DNA of 64,000 nucleotides from positions 6,662,501-6,726,500 of the forward strand of contig JAPFBL010000006.1 of assembly GCA_026182355.1 (NCBI GenBank), given 5' to 3'. The notes beneath the pieces are model-generated. The model had not been told where the DNA came from. It saw nothing but the letters and a program-made list of their open reading frames with translations, and searched no databases. Shown piece by piece: positions 35,796 through 47,819 of the stretch; the stretch's first letter is position 1, and each line of letters starts with the position of its first letter. The translations under genes were made by a program, and so were the position numbers. Origin of the DNA: Hermatobates lingyangjiaoensis (Eukaryota > Arthropoda > Insecta > Hemiptera > Hermatobatidae).

Positions 35796-36724
35796 ATATA
35801 TATATATTTATATAATAAAACAATATATTTTAGTGTTGAAGTGCAGACTGAACTTGAATCGATAAGTATCACTTGATTTAAAAATACTGAATTTGATATT
35901 TTCAGAAAATACCAAACTGGAAATGGAAGACAAATTCACTTCCTAAGCCTGACACATGCTGTTGGTTATATGTTTGTTTGGTTAGCTCCCACATTGATTT
36001 AAAATGAGAGAATGCTTTAAATATTAAATAAGATGTTTGGTTGTAGGTTGGGTTTTGTTTTATCCGAGTAAGACAGAATAAAGGCGTTCAGCCTAAAGAC
36101 CGGCATATCTGGCAGTCACGCTGCCTGGATTCCTTCCCTCCTGAACAGCTAGTGAGATCTAGCGGCGGCAGACAGAAGCAGCTCCCTCAGAGGTCAGCCA
36201 GGTTCAGTGTCGGCCGTTGACCCAGATACATAAAGGTCTAGGTTGATTACCGCACTCAGTCTTTCTCTCGCTTGCCTCATTACTCCACAAGTACATTTCT
36301 CTCATTTCCTCTCATGTCTCTTATTATGCATTTCATTCAATTACAATAGTATTCCTATAAGCACAGTGGACCATGTTTATTATAATCATCGAGGCTATTA
36401 TCAGTTGACCCCAGACACTCTAATTAAAGCCTATTATAAAATAAACACTTCATCAGAATCAGACTGCCTGCCATCGATATCAAATACTCAATTATTTACT
36501 ACCTTAGAATTATAGGTCTAGGGCTCCATTATTAAAAGGTTTGAGAGAAGTAAGAGAAATATTGTTGACTCTCCTATCAAGGTCGGATAGTATATATACA
36601 GGTTTCCTTTCTTACCGGTTCACTTTATTCTCCTGAAAACGACATAATATCATAGTGAAATTTGTAGCTTTCTTCCTTGTCTTTTCGCTCCGAGCTTTTT
36701 TATTTCATATAAATATGTATAAAA

Positions 36725-36842
36725 TGATTTCACATAAACACATGAAATAACAATCAATGATCAAACCACAATATGAAATGGGAAAACAAGACTAAGATCT
36801 TTCAATTATAACAAGCAGTCTTCGTCAGAGTCAAAAACCCAA

Positions 36843-36845
<3 letters not shown>
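36725..36845 (-). repeat. Family A terminal repeat, single arm before a long TA tract
   Basis: TTTCACATAAACACATGAAA through GTCTTCGTCAGAGTC to AAAAACCCAACTG is one arm only, in minus orientation. The second arm is replaced by (TA)n of 57 bp (36846-36902). Confidence 0.8.
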
Positions 36846-36907
<62 letters not shown>

Positions 36908-37439
36908 TTTCATAGGCCTACATAACAGAAGAAAGGGAAAAAATAGTACAATCATTCAAAAATCAAACGTACATAAAACGCGTTTAAAATTACAGACAAG
37001 AAAATATTGTAGACATTTTGATAATAAATTAATGAGAGAACTTACTGAAGTATAAAATTTTGAAACCGAAAAAATTAAGTATTATACTAGAATTTTTTTT
37101 AAAAAGAAAACAATTTTCAAATTCAACAAAAACTTGTCTAGCTTGACCGTTACAATATTGTTTTAGTAACTTTTTGGTTGTCTGTTGAAATTTGGTTGCC
37201 TTGCTTGTTTTCAGTTCAGTGTCATGTGTTTATTCAAACTAGCCAGTTGTTGAAAAATGCAAATTGTTTTCTTTTAAAAAAATCTCTAATGCAATACTTA
37301 CGTTTTTCTGTTCCAAAATTTTATACTTCTGTAAGTTCTCTCACTACCTTTTTGTTAAAAATCCTACTGGATTTTCTTATTTGTAACTTTTTGGCTTTTT
37401 ATGCATATTTGATTCTTGAATGAGAAGTAATAACTTATA

Positions 37440-37549
37440 CTTCTTCTGTTTTGTAGACCTATGAAAAAGGTTTTAAATAAAAACCGAAGAGTTCGAAATT
37501 AGAGTTTAATTTGAACCTGAAGAACTGGCCGAGTCCTAATAAAATTTTA

Positions 37550-37605
<56 letters not shown>

Positions 37606-37690
37606 AAGTAACTCACCACAAATGGTAGGAAAAGCACTCTGAGGCCTTTCGTGTATCCCGTCGTCGGAGAGCAAGTGAATACAAGTGGTG
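37440..37690. repeat. Family B end, TA tract, then family D end
   Basis: 37455-37550 is a family B copy (CCTATGAAAAAGGTTTTAAA, CCTGAAGAACTGGCCGAGTC). (TA)n runs 37556-37602. Then 37603-37690 is a minus-strand family D copy (AGGCCTTTCGTGTATCCCGT and CGGAGAGCAAGTG). In the latter the core has decayed to CCGACGA. Confidence 0.7.
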
Positions 37691-37859
37691 AACAGGTTAT
37701 GAATCCTGGTTTAAAGTTGAATAAAGATTGGGTGCATTGACTGTGAGTATCCCTTATATTTAAAATAATCTTTATTTGTTTGACAACACCTTCAATTACA
37801 AATTCATCCAATTTAATTGGACCAACACCAATGACCTCGTTTGGTGTTTGCAAAACTCT

Positions 37860-40280
37860 TAGAATAGCATATCATGAGGACGCTTTCAATCATATGACAT
37901 ACTCGTAATACCAACTCCTTTGCTTCTTCCCAGTTGATTAAGTGATTTTTGTTTCTAATGTACAGAAACAAAGCACTTTTATTACACTGTCTTCTAACTG
38001 AATACTTATGCTGTTTAATCCTGGCGACAAAACCTTTTCCTTCCTGACCAATGTAAGCTCATCTACAATTGTTGAATAGAATTCATTGACACTGGTCAGG
38101 CTTCCTACATATGCCTTACAGTTTAAGGACTACCACAGTATTCTTATGAATTCGAAGAGGAGGGGGGCTATCATATATGACAGCATATAAGAAAAAGGTG
38201 AACTCATGTTTATGATGGTTGCAAAAAAAAAATATTTAAATAGGGAGAATAAATAATACCGAGGAGTTAAAAGTGACAAAGGAACCTTGCTCAGGCTTCG
38301 CCATGAATAGGCTAGTCTTAAGGAAGGAGCCAGCAACAGTACCCCTGATTCGAGCCAATACTTAATCATTATGCCTTCTGTTTTTATGTTAATTATTCCC
38401 TTATATGATAACTATGATTTAGACAAAATTAGAATATGATTTTTTTTAAAACAAATTAATTCAAAATATCAACTAATTATTTTTGATAAAACATGTGATA
38501 CAAGAACCGAATTGATAATGGGTTTTTCAAGGAAACTAAGTTTACGAGTTTTAATCAAGCTATAATTTTTTATGGAAGTAAATCTGGTTTAATGTCACCT
38601 TTTATACTGATATCGGTTTGACTTTTGAAGTTACTCTCAAGGCATTGACCAGTATGAGGTCAAGTAACTCAGTTATTATTCGACAGTACAACCATACGCC
38701 TGTAATTTATTTATGATAAAAACTCTTTTACAAAATCAAGTCTTTGACAAACTTCTTATTCGACCTAGTTAGGACTGATGGTGTCAGTGTATACATTATT
38801 GATGTCTCATGCACAGTGATTTGCAAGTGAACTGATTCAGGTCTAGCTTCCTTTAGCATACAGGCAACCTGGTGTTTGACTTGCCACTGGTAACTGAATA
38901 TCTCACATAGATTCACCACTATCGGTATTATTTACATTATTTAGAATTTTTATCATTGATTGGCTCAGTGGTAACAGATCTGTACAAGATATTCCCTTAG
39001 TTCTTATTATGACGTTATTAATTTTAAAATATATATAATTATAATTTTAATTTTACTTGTTTGATAGGTACTTGAACCCATGATTGTTGGACTACGATTA
39101 ATCCTACTTGAAGATACACCTCAGCCATATATTAACTACGACACAACTATTACGAGGTAGGTGGATATATATGATAATTAGATACATTAATGTGGTTACC
39201 GGTTCATTCACGGCATTCATGATTCTCGTCATCCCAGGAGTTGGGAAGTTAAGACAGTTGCTAAGAGGTTTTGCAGCCACGCTCAAGAGTTTCGCTGCAT
39301 TTGAACTGTTCGTGAACAAAGCTCAGATAGTTTTTGTGCTACATTCAGATGGTTCTAAAAGTACGTTCAGAGAATATCATAACAGCATTCAATCGAGATG
39401 CTATATTCAAAGCTGTGGGTCATATTCAGTGAATTTGCGACCACATTATAACTATTTACTTGTCACATTTAGGGATTCTTTGGCTGCACTTCGTTCGTAG
39501 GCTGCATATAAATGGTCTGCCAACTACATTCAATAGGTTTACAATCCACACTCAGAGGTTCTCTGGCGGCTTTTGTTCGCACATCACATTAGAAGGTTCA
39601 CTTGTTATTTACTTTTTATAAGTAAATATCTCTATATCTGTTTATATACAACAAGAGTTTACAATAAATACGTGAAATAACAATCAATAATCAAAACACA
39701 ATATGAAGACAGCTTGCTATGCTTGAAAAATGTTAGTCCTTTTTTTGCCATTTCATATTGTGGTTTGATCATTGATCAGTTTATATGTACCTAAGTATAC
39801 ATAAAAATGATTATTCTTTCGACCATGACTTACACATCGTGGTTTGTGTGACTCTGTCCATGAAATCTTTATTTGTAGACCTATACACTAAGGACCCTTT
39901 TTATTAGGAGATTGCCTCTAAAAGTGTTATTTTTTCAATTTCTTTTTTATATTATGACCATGGATAGTATGTCTGGTTCAGACCAGTTAACTAAGGTAAA
40001 TTCTTTAAGATAAATGGACACTTCAAGCCAGACATCTTTATAAAAGAGAAATGTGGAGTCCAATATGATTGACATGGTGATCCATTGATGTCAATAACTA
40101 CGAATCGCATCATACCCGACTTAGAACCAATGAAGACGAGGTCATACCCACCAGCCTCAGTTTCCCTCTCCAGACTCTTAAACCCCGTCAATTATCGTCA
40201 GCTTCCTTAGTGGTGATAATCAGACTCAATTATCTTACCTATTCTTGCTACCACGTGAGATTACATAACAACTGTAGTGT
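37860..40280. other. No gene seen
   Basis: 39200-39610 has loose repeats of TTCTTTGGCTGCACTTCGTT-like words and a 130-codon frame that matches nothing I know. Otherwise AT-rich. Confidence 0.4.
39640..39790. repeat. Collapsed, diverged family A fold-back
   Basis: AATACGTGAAATAACAATCA then ATCAAAACACAATATGAAG face TTTCATATTGTGGTTTGATC. The hammerhead part is lost. Confidence 0.6.
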
Positions 40281-40680
40281 GCAATATAAGACCATATGAC
40301 CACGAATCTTTACACTTATACCAACGCAAAGATTGATCGGTAGTAACTTTGTCACCTGTAGTAAAGTCCAAAAAACCATGGACTTTACTTTCTAACAAGT
40401 AAGTCTATAGTCTTAAAACCATAGAATACTTTCTAATTACAATAGCGCAGTGATAAGGATTTAGTAGCTTTATCGCTGGCAATATAAGACCATACGACCA
40501 CGAATGTGACCCTTTCATATGGCAGACTGATATGCATGTTGATAATACTAATTGAACTCTCCACAAATTGTAGAAGAGTGATTCAGGATAAGAGAGCCTC
40601 TTTTCTATAATACAAGACTATATGACTCTTTCGCATGACAGACTAATTTAATGGCAGTCAATTTGTCTCATAATATGTCC
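40281..40680 (+). repeat. Unclassified repeat spaced about 199 bp
   Basis: GCAATATAAGACCATATGAC at 40281 is repeated as GCAATATAAGACCATACGAC at 40480. A weaker third copy near 40610 (TACAAGACTATATGACTC) is followed by TTCGCATGACAGACTA, which recalls TTTCATATGGCAGACTGA after copy 2. I do not recognise the family. Confidence 0.6.
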
Positions 40681-41849
40681 CCACTCATAAAACACGTTGA
40701 TTTTAGTGGCAGTGTTGCTAAGGTCGGGAGCTCATTCTGCGCGGCAAGTATTAGTGGTTGTTACCGTGGGAGATACTCCCCAGTATAGCTTTGATTAAAT
40801 AGTGCCTGTGGTCCAGACTGAAATTTCTTTTGGGTAAAGCTCTCGGAAGTTATGATGATGACCCTTTTCACAAGGGTTGACGTAATAACAAGGCAACAGG
40901 TACTGGACAGCGGTGGGATGTAGCAATAGAAGGCGTCAGTCTGCTCCCGAGGAAACACCCTCCGTCTAACTGTACATGCCTCACAAAAAGCCTTTTTCAA
41001 TACGAAAGGGTAGAAAAGCCAAAAAAAGGAACAACTGAGAGCTAAAGCCGAGGGCCCGTTAGCATAACTGTGGGGACAGCTGGCAGTCAAATCTAGGCTA
41101 GTTTTTCTGACTGCAGCACCTGACTCTACCTGCCGTGCCAGCTGACAGCCATCCTTACCAGCAACTGATTTTAATCAACAGATTCAAGCAACTCTTCCTC
41201 ATTCTAGTTCACCTTCAAGAAAAAACTCACCAACACCCTTATTACATCTCAAATTGCTTCAACAGTTTTAGCTACACTAAAACTATTATTTTATTAACGA
41301 ATAATACATAAAAAGGACTTATTTCCCTTAAATGTTCAATTTTAAATCAATGATATATTTTAGGTAACATTTGTTATTTGCAACTTTGAAACATGAGTAT
41401 GGGAACAGTTGACTGAAATATATGGTTCAAATTGATATATATTAAATTGACTTATTAAATGGAAAGACGATCCAAACTGGATACAATACGAGTTCATAAT
41501 TGAAGAAGAGTAACAAGTTGTTTCTTTACTCTGTGTTTTACTGTTCTTCGATTTTGAACTCATATATATTTAATTGAGTATTTAAGAAAAGCAAGTCTTC
41601 CTTTTAATACTTTTCACTAACATGAATTTCTTCAAGTTAAACAGTGCAAAGTTAATTTATAAATAAACTATTTTTAAACATTTTGTAAACAATAATTACA
41701 TTAAACATCAGTCATCTACTGGTCCTTAATAGGTGACGAAACTAGAATTTGGAAGTGATCCAAATTAAATGGCTAATTTTCGATTTCGTTATTATAAGTT
41801 TTAATAACATCCAAGCTATTCATTAAAGTAATATACTAAACTATATATA

Positions 41850-42005
41850 TAACCAATTAAATGAAACGATTCCACGAACTAAATAAACTATATTGACACA
41901 AAGAACACACAGAAATGAAACAGAAACTCACTACTATATTTCGATGTCCTCGTCATCAGGAAGATAGAAACGAGTCGCTCCGCAGGCAGACAACGACTCT
42001 TCCTG
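41850..42005. repeat. Family F fold-back, right arm truncated
   Basis: AACCAATTAAATGAAACGAT, CACTACTATATTTCGATGTC and CTCGTCATCAGGAAGATAG form the left arm. The right arm stops soon after the centre (CGACTCTTCCTGATGAC), where (TA)n begins. Confidence 0.75.
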
Positions 42006-42094
42006 ATGACTCCTCTATATATATATATATATATAAAGGTTTGATCATTGATATATATATAAAGGTTTGATCATTGATATATATATATATATAT

Positions 42095-42372
42095 ATAAAT
42101 CAAAGAGGGTTGACAGCTAGCGGATAGTTTTTTTTTACTCTTTCTTACTGTACTCCTTTGTTTCCCCAAATATCCCTTTCTGGACATTAGTCCTTTCCTG
42201 TTCTTTCACCCTTTTAAAATACCACTCTTCCCTCCCACTCTTCTCAACTCCTCACCAGATATTTTCTGCATCTAGTGTTTCAGTTGGGTTTTTGACTCTG
42301 ACGAAGACCGTTTGTTACGGTTGAAAGATCTTAGTCCTGTTTTCCCATTTCTTATTGTGATTTGATCATTCA
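42095..42372 (+). mobile_element. Penelope-like element 3' end ending in family A
   Basis: It opens with the last codons of the same GIY-YIG ORF (AAAGAGGGTTGACAGCTAG encodes KRVDS-stop, as at 24641). The 170-bp C/T-rich 3' untranslated part follows, then the family A terminal repeat with CTGACGA at 42298-42304. Compared with 24356-24640, the untranslated part is almost identical, so both come from one recently active subfamily. Confidence 0.8.
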
Positions 42373-42379
42373 TATATAT

Positions 42380-42625
42380 ATAACCAATTAAAAGAAACGA
42401 TTCCACGAACTAAATAAACTATATTGATACAAAGAAGACTCAGAAATGAAACAGAAACTTCTACTCTATTTTCATATCCTCGTCATCAGGAAGATAGAAA
42501 CGAATCGCTCCGCAGGCAGACAACAACTCTTCCTGATGACGAGGACATCGAAATAGAGTAGTGACTTTCTGTTTCATTTCTGAGTGTTCTCTGTGTTAAT
42601 ATAGTTTATATATATATATATATTC
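42380..42625. repeat. Fold-back module, family F
   Basis: Arms from AACCAATTAAAAGAAACGAT to the mirror GTTAATATAGTTTATATATA centre near 42515. The right arm has CTGATGACGAGGACATCGAA followed by ATAG. Stem II (GA/TC) and stem I are weak, so the hammerhead form is less certain here. Confidence 0.85.
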
Positions 42626-43649
42626 AGTTGTGTGGAGTACTTTTCTTTACTTCGAAACTATTTTTCACTCTTGGTTTTTCTACTCAAAGATTAACTCACC
42701 AAACTTCTTAAGACTTATATTTTTCGACATGTTTTGGAGCGTATCATTCACTATCTTCAGGAATTAGACTACATGTAACACTAAACTGAACGTTAATTAA
42801 AAACTAATCAAATTAATAATATTAAGATACAATTAAATTTCTAATATAAATTTAATTACCATTCATAACGATTTGAAAATTTCTTTTATCCACCAAGAAA
42901 TCCGACCACAATCGCGCAAATTTCATGAATCTTTATCCACCAACTTAAATACTTTCATACAGCAATTATCATCCCACCAGATTCCTACCAACCCTATTAG
43001 AAGGCTGCAAAAATGTTAACCCCGAGATCTTCTTCTTCTTGGTAACTAAGAAGACTAATTACAAGTGATCAAATAATTCACAATCAGTTGATTCTAACTC
43101 TTTTATTTTATTTTTGTAGCATGGATCACTCTTACTTGTTATCCTACTAAGGGTAGTTGTGATATATTAATAAATACATAAAAAAAATCATTAGATAAAT
43201 AATAACGCTCATTTGTGTTTATATAATTTCAATAAAAAGGCAACCCATTCATCTCCTTAAAAGATGCAATGGTATAATATCATGATGATCCGTCGTTGGA
43301 CAGTAGGACATTTATCGCACAATCTTTCAGACTCAAACGTGGGGAAAAATTCTATATTTTATGCCAAAACTCACCTAGCCAGTCATTAAAAATTCTCGAG
43401 GTTTTTTGTCAGTTAATGCTATTATCAGTTTCATAATAATCGCGTTTCAATATTCTATAGTTAGTTGTTTAGTAGAAAAAGATATTGTCTAAAAAAAATG
43501 TTGGCAAAAAAAGTGACTTTCCCATCATGCAATATTGCTCCAAACAACTGGGCACAAGTTCAATAAGAGGCAAATTTTGTATTTAAAATATAAATTCCAT
43601 TTATCAAACGGTGTGGACTGCAGCATCTCTACAAAGATTTGTATACACA

Positions 43650-43670
43650 CCCCCCCCCCCCCCCCCCCCC
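43650..43670. repeat. Poly(C) run of 21
   Basis: Twenty-one consecutive C, bounded by (AC)-rich DNA. An assembly or sequencing error in its length is possible. Confidence 0.9.
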
Positions 43671-45649
43671 AAACACACATACATACACACACACCATCGA
43701 AAAAAATGTCAAAAACAACATTGGGTCTCCTGAAACCTTAAATCCAATAAAATGTTGAGACCGATTTATTTGTGATTACTATACTTTACTTATAGTAAAG
43801 TAAAAAGAAACTGGAGTATTAAGAATTCTGTTTAATTATTAATAATTTAACCATATATTTGACTTAAATTATCAGTTCTGTTTTTATTACATTGAGTTTT
43901 TGTTTTCTGATTATGAATCATTTCATTATGAGTCTCTTGTATAATGATCATAAGAAAATTCAATCTCGAGATTTTGACGGATTTACTAATAATTTTTTTA
44001 TTAAAATACATGTTTTCCCACAAAAATGCTAATACTAAGTCTTGAAATATTGACATTATCATGGAAATGACAGAGCAATAACTGATCTTCAATCTTTTAT
44101 GAGGGGTGAAACAATTTTTTTTCCAATATAATGTAAAGTTGTTTACCTACGATGGAATCCGAAAGCTTGAGAATAGGATAAAACCCATACTAATTAACGG
44201 GCAAAAGTGAAATTACACAAAAAAATATGACCTTATGCGAATAAACTCAATGCCTTTTGTCAAAATACATGCACGGGAATTAGTTTTACGGTATATTTTT
44301 AATTTTTTCAGAAAATGTTTTTTAACACAACGGATAATTATAGAATAATGTAATTTTGCCAAAACCTTAAACCTAAAATTCAAAATTTACAAAAGAAATA
44401 TTCATGAAGTTTTGATTAGCTTAAAGGGTAATAAAGCTATAAAAACTGAAAATAAATTCATCTTGGACTAATAGTTGACTAGTTGTACTTGTCCAATTTT
44501 TCATTGACTAGGAAGTTTTTCAAAGGGAATCGACTGAAATAAATTTGTTTTTTAAATGTTTAATATCAAGAAATAAGAAATTTTAAAAGATTAATATGAT
44601 ATGTAGGAAGAATTAAATTCTTAAATGTAAAAAAAACAACCTCAATCAAACATACATTCTATAATAAACTCCAGGGTATGATGGATGGTTGACTAACAAA
44701 GTGTTGTAATCAAACTACATGTTGTTTCTTTGAACAAACCGTTATGTCAGGTATAGTCATTGGTGTATTTAAGGAGCCCGCTGTCTTTTGGTAATATTTG
44801 GAAAGTTCACTTTCGTTCTATATAACAAAAGGGATACTAATTTTAAGGTAATTTTTCGGTGATCTTATTAGTTTAAAATTTGGATAACATGCTCTTGAAT
44901 TCTTTAATTCATAGATTTATCTATACTATTACATAGATGTATTACTCCAGGAACTGGATAATAGGATTAAAACAGTCGAATAAAGAATATGTAATGTAAT
45001 CATTGGATTGACTACAGCTAGAACTATGTCTACTAAAGGCTTTCCTCAAGGAAACTAAATCTACAGTTTAACTCTACAAAATTACTACTACTGTTGTAAT
45101 AAAATCAATGGTTTGATATGCATTAATAGTAGAAAAAAATGTGGTATGCATATTTTTAATGAAGGAAATGTGTGGTTGAGATTAGATAACTTATATAAGT
45201 TATATATTTACAGTTATTTTAATATCAAAGGAGTTCTAATTAGACAGTATTTTACCTCTCACCCTATTGACCATACGAGATATTCTGACGTCCATTTCCA
45301 CATATATTTAATTTTAGTAATGAAAATTAACTCATTAGATTTTCTTCTCAGAAGAATAAATAGAAAATGGAACTGTGGCATATTGGACTGGAGCCAAAGT
45401 GTTAATCAGATAGACACATGTTATCCGCACATTGTTAAGGAAGTGAACAAAGTTCTCTTTGTTCTTAGATAGAGCAAAAGTAGTTTAGAATTGCAGGTCA
45501 TTCAACTTGTCTCTTTGTGATCCATTCAACTTTGGCAAACTAAGTATGCAGTAAAATGAATTCTAACAAATAAATCACATGCACGACTTCACTAAGGGTG
45601 AACCAAAGAATAATTTAATATGGAATAATAATTTGTGATACCTATAAAT

Positions 45650-45710
45650 ATGTTGGTGGAACCCTGGCGTTCCACGAAACACTTTGCTAACCACTGGTAT
45701 CATTAGTTTT
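45650..45710 (-). mobile_element. Possible hAT-type element end
   Basis: On the minus strand the end reads CAGTGGTTAGCAAAGTGTTT then CGTGGAACGCCAGGGTTCC, like the CAG-starting hAT terminal repeats. I could not find a matching opposite end or an 8-bp duplication of GTATCATT nearby. Confidence 0.35.
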
Positions 45711-46289
45711 CTTAGATTGAGCAGAAAACAAGGTTATATACAAAACGTAATAAATAGATAAAATTATATTATTGAGCAAAAAAAAGAGATATATAAAATT
45801 TTTATTGAAACAATTCATAATTTCATAATAATATTTCATTTCATAATATTTCATAATTTCATTCATAATATTGAACCATCAATTCATAATTTCAAATGGA
45901 AATTATTACATTAAATTTAAATTTAAATGTAAATATTACATTATTTGTATAACTTACAGGTAAACTTTGAAATGTACATAGTTGAGTTTTTTTTATTTAG
46001 TATTTTATAACATGGATAATATCAAACAAAATCTGAAGTGGCTTACACTCAACTTAACGATAAGTGAACAAAATATCAAAATTGACGATCAATTGAGATT
46101 TGGTCTTATTTTAATGTGTATAATCTTAATTTTAATGTGACGTATACTAAATATTCTGATGAAATATTATTAAACTCAAAGATAATTGATTTTATTGTGG
46201 TTTATCTATTTTATCGAATTCTCTTTGATTAAATTCAATGGATGAAATACTATACATATTATCAATGGTTTATTTGAGTTATATTCAGT

Positions 46290-46485
46290 ATTGACGAGGG
46301 CGTAGCTTTGTCTGCAAGGTTGACATCTAGCAGATAGTTCGTTACTTATTTCTTCCTGAACTCGTTTCTTTGCCCTGACAGCCCTTTGTTCTCTTTCCTG
46401 CTCTTTACGCCCTTTAGAACACCTTTAAAGCCTCCCACTCTTCTCAACCTCACACCTGATTTATTGCAACACTTGTATCAGTATC
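46290..46485 (+). mobile_element. Old Penelope-like element 3' end
   Basis: AAGGTTGACATCTAGCAGAT matches the ORF end of the PLE at 42105. Diverged GTTCTCTTTCCTGCTCTTTA and CCTCCCACTCTTCTCAACC follow. The family A terminal repeat is not recognisable afterwards. Confidence 0.55.
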
Positions 46486-46548
46486 CTATATATTAAAAGT
46501 TTTATACACAAAATAAACTTTCTATCAAAATATTATATGGCAATACAA

Positions 46549-46580
<32 letters not shown>

Positions 46581-46622
46581 TAGTGTACTTTGGTAGCAGT
46601 CCTTCGCGTTTAAAATCCGTTT

Positions 46623-46946
46623 TTAATGCTTTGTTAAACACGACAGAGAACTCGACTCGACTCGAGAACTTCGATTTGCCGAAAAACAATTTGTTCGTTG
46701 TTTTTTTTCAATAGTGTTTTCAGCATTCAAGATTTCACGCTCCACTAGATTCCTCTGGAAGTGTCTGGTGAAATCTTCATTGTGCGCTGCTACGTCGTGT
46801 AGGCGAATATTAGTGTACTTTGGTAGCAGTCCTTCGGATATACATGCTTTGTTAAACACGACAGAGTAGTTCCTGTCTATGAGCTTCTTCTCGAACAACG
46901 AAAAAACTGTTTTTCGGCAAATCGAAGTTCTCGAGAAGAAGCTCAT
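46623..46946 (-). pseudogene. Penelope-like element, N-terminal coding remnant
   Basis: The minus-strand frame of 107 residues includes VVFNKACISEGLLPKYTNIR, LHDVAAH and FQRNLVEREI. PLE proteins share a segment of the form 'C...gLLPkYtnirLhD.aa...f...fr..Lv.R.i' before the reverse transcriptase core. It ends in rearranged sequence at 46690; the rest of the reverse transcriptase is absent. Its 5' end is duplicated as the fold-back at 46845-46981. Confidence 0.7.
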
Positions 46947-46981
46947 AGACAGGAACTACTCTGTCGTGTTTAACAAAGCAT
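46845..46981. repeat. Fold-back made of PLE coding sequence
   Basis: The arms 46846-46893 and 46931-46980 (GCTTTGTTAAACACGACAGA and GTAGTTCCTGTCTATGAGCT against their mirror) are perfect. The duplicated DNA is the N-terminal coding part of a PLE and not a terminal repeat. (TA)n follows directly. Confidence 0.88.
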
Positions 46982-46997
46982 ATATATATATATATAT

Positions 46998-47105
46998 AAA
47001 GATTTCACATAAACAGGTGAAATAACAATCAATGATCAAACCACAATAAGAAAGATATTAGTCTTGTTTTCCCATTTTCTTATTGTGGTTTGATCATTGA
47101 CAAAT
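46998..47105. repeat. Collapsed family A fold-back
   Basis: GATTTCACATAAACAGGTGA and CAATGATCAAACCACAATAA face TTCTTATTGTGGTTTGATCA around a remnant of AGTCTTGTTTTCCC. The motif core has been deleted. Confidence 0.8.
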
Positions 47106-47213
47106 ATATATGTATATGAATTAAATACCACAATAACAATATATATTAATTAAAATGCTCTAAGGCCAAAAAATATAACAACCAAAAATATAATAACAAG
47201 TTAACCTGGTTGA

Positions 47214-47417
47214 TTGAAGTCTTCAGGATTTGCTTTAAATCAATTAATTTTTATACCTTCAGAAAGGAGAATAAATATTATTGAAAGTGTACTCATAAAG
47301 AACTTCTATGGAAATTTAATGAATAATAGTCTGCGAGTTTACAAACTAGATGAAATATTAATAAAAGAAATAAGTAAGCAGATCAAGACTCCTTCAAGTT
47401 TAGGAACATTAAATTGA
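47214..47417 (+). pseudogene. GIY-YIG endonuclease C-terminus of a family D Penelope-like element
   Basis: The frame reads LIFIPSERRINIIESVLIKN, then NNSLRVYKLDEILIKEI, ending TGA. 'R.niiEs.LI' and 'N.s.gvykLD.il' match the end of PLE GIY-YIG domains and align with RNIIESSLIK...NGLFKLD at 24641-24883. It is a different subfamily. Only the last ~65 residues remain. Confidence 0.75.
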
Positions 47418-47494
47418 GACAGGGATGCCAGCAATCCTGAAGACTTCAAGCAACCAAGTTAACTTGTTATTATATTTTTTGGTTGTTTCATTTA

Positions 47495-47530
47495 GCTCTC
47501 TGATGATGTTGTAACGAAAGGCCTAAGAGC
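47495..47530 (+). ncRNA. Hammerhead-like ribozyme motif, family D, second copy
   Basis: Stem I GCTCT (47495-47499) pairs with AGAGC (47526-47530). CTGATGA is 47500-47506, then one extra T, stem II GT/AC around TGTA, GAA, palindromic AGGCCT (47519-47524) and A17. Relative to 12353-12389, stem II changes from AT/GT to GT/AC while pairing is kept, which is compensatory variation. Confidence 0.65.
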
Positions 47531-47819
47531 ATTTTAATTAATATATATTGTTATTGTGGTATTTAATTCATATATTATATCAAGAGTTGTTGTTGATTAT
47601 TAATTTATATATATATGACGTCGGTGAACCCTTTCACTTCTCCACTTTCGTGCTTCGTCTTCACTTTTGGTAGAGAGATGGCATCCATCAGAGGGATGGC
47701 TGGGATCTTTCAACCAAAACAGTATCAGTGAGACTCTGAAGATTACACTTGTTTTGGTTGAAAGGTCTTATCGTTTTTCTGTTTTCACGTTGATTTTTAA
47801 TACACATATATGTACACAA

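Larger units (their letters stand above)
42640..46280. other. No gene seen; AT-rich
   Basis: A 119-codon frame at 45113-45472 has no recognisable domain, biased composition or neighbouring exon. Apart from the poly(C) run and the possible hAT end, I see nothing. Confidence 0.5.
47123..47572. mobile_element. Family D fold-back enclosing a PLE coding remnant
   Basis: The outer arms (ATTAAATACCACAATAACAA and its mirror at 47548-47567) and inner arms (47185-47226 and 47437-47478, with CAAGTTAAC and GAAGTCTTCAGG) are inverted. The loop holds 47214-47417, the end of a GIY-YIG ORF. The right arm ends with the hammerhead-like motif. This is family D's counterpart of the family A element at 24356. 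Confidence 0.8.

Noticed and set aside
39108..39500. A 130-codon plus-strand frame
   Set aside because: It overlaps loosely repeated sequence and matches no family I know.
45113..45472. A 119-codon plus-strand frame
   Set aside because: It has no recognisable domain and no flanking exon pattern. Its length is not exceptional over 64 kb, and part of the amino acid content simply follows AT richness.
12194..47580. CRISPR array from the many short repeats with spacers
   Set aside because: The repeats are palindromic arms of transposable elements of varied spacing in an animal genome. There is no regular repeat-spacer period and no cas gene.
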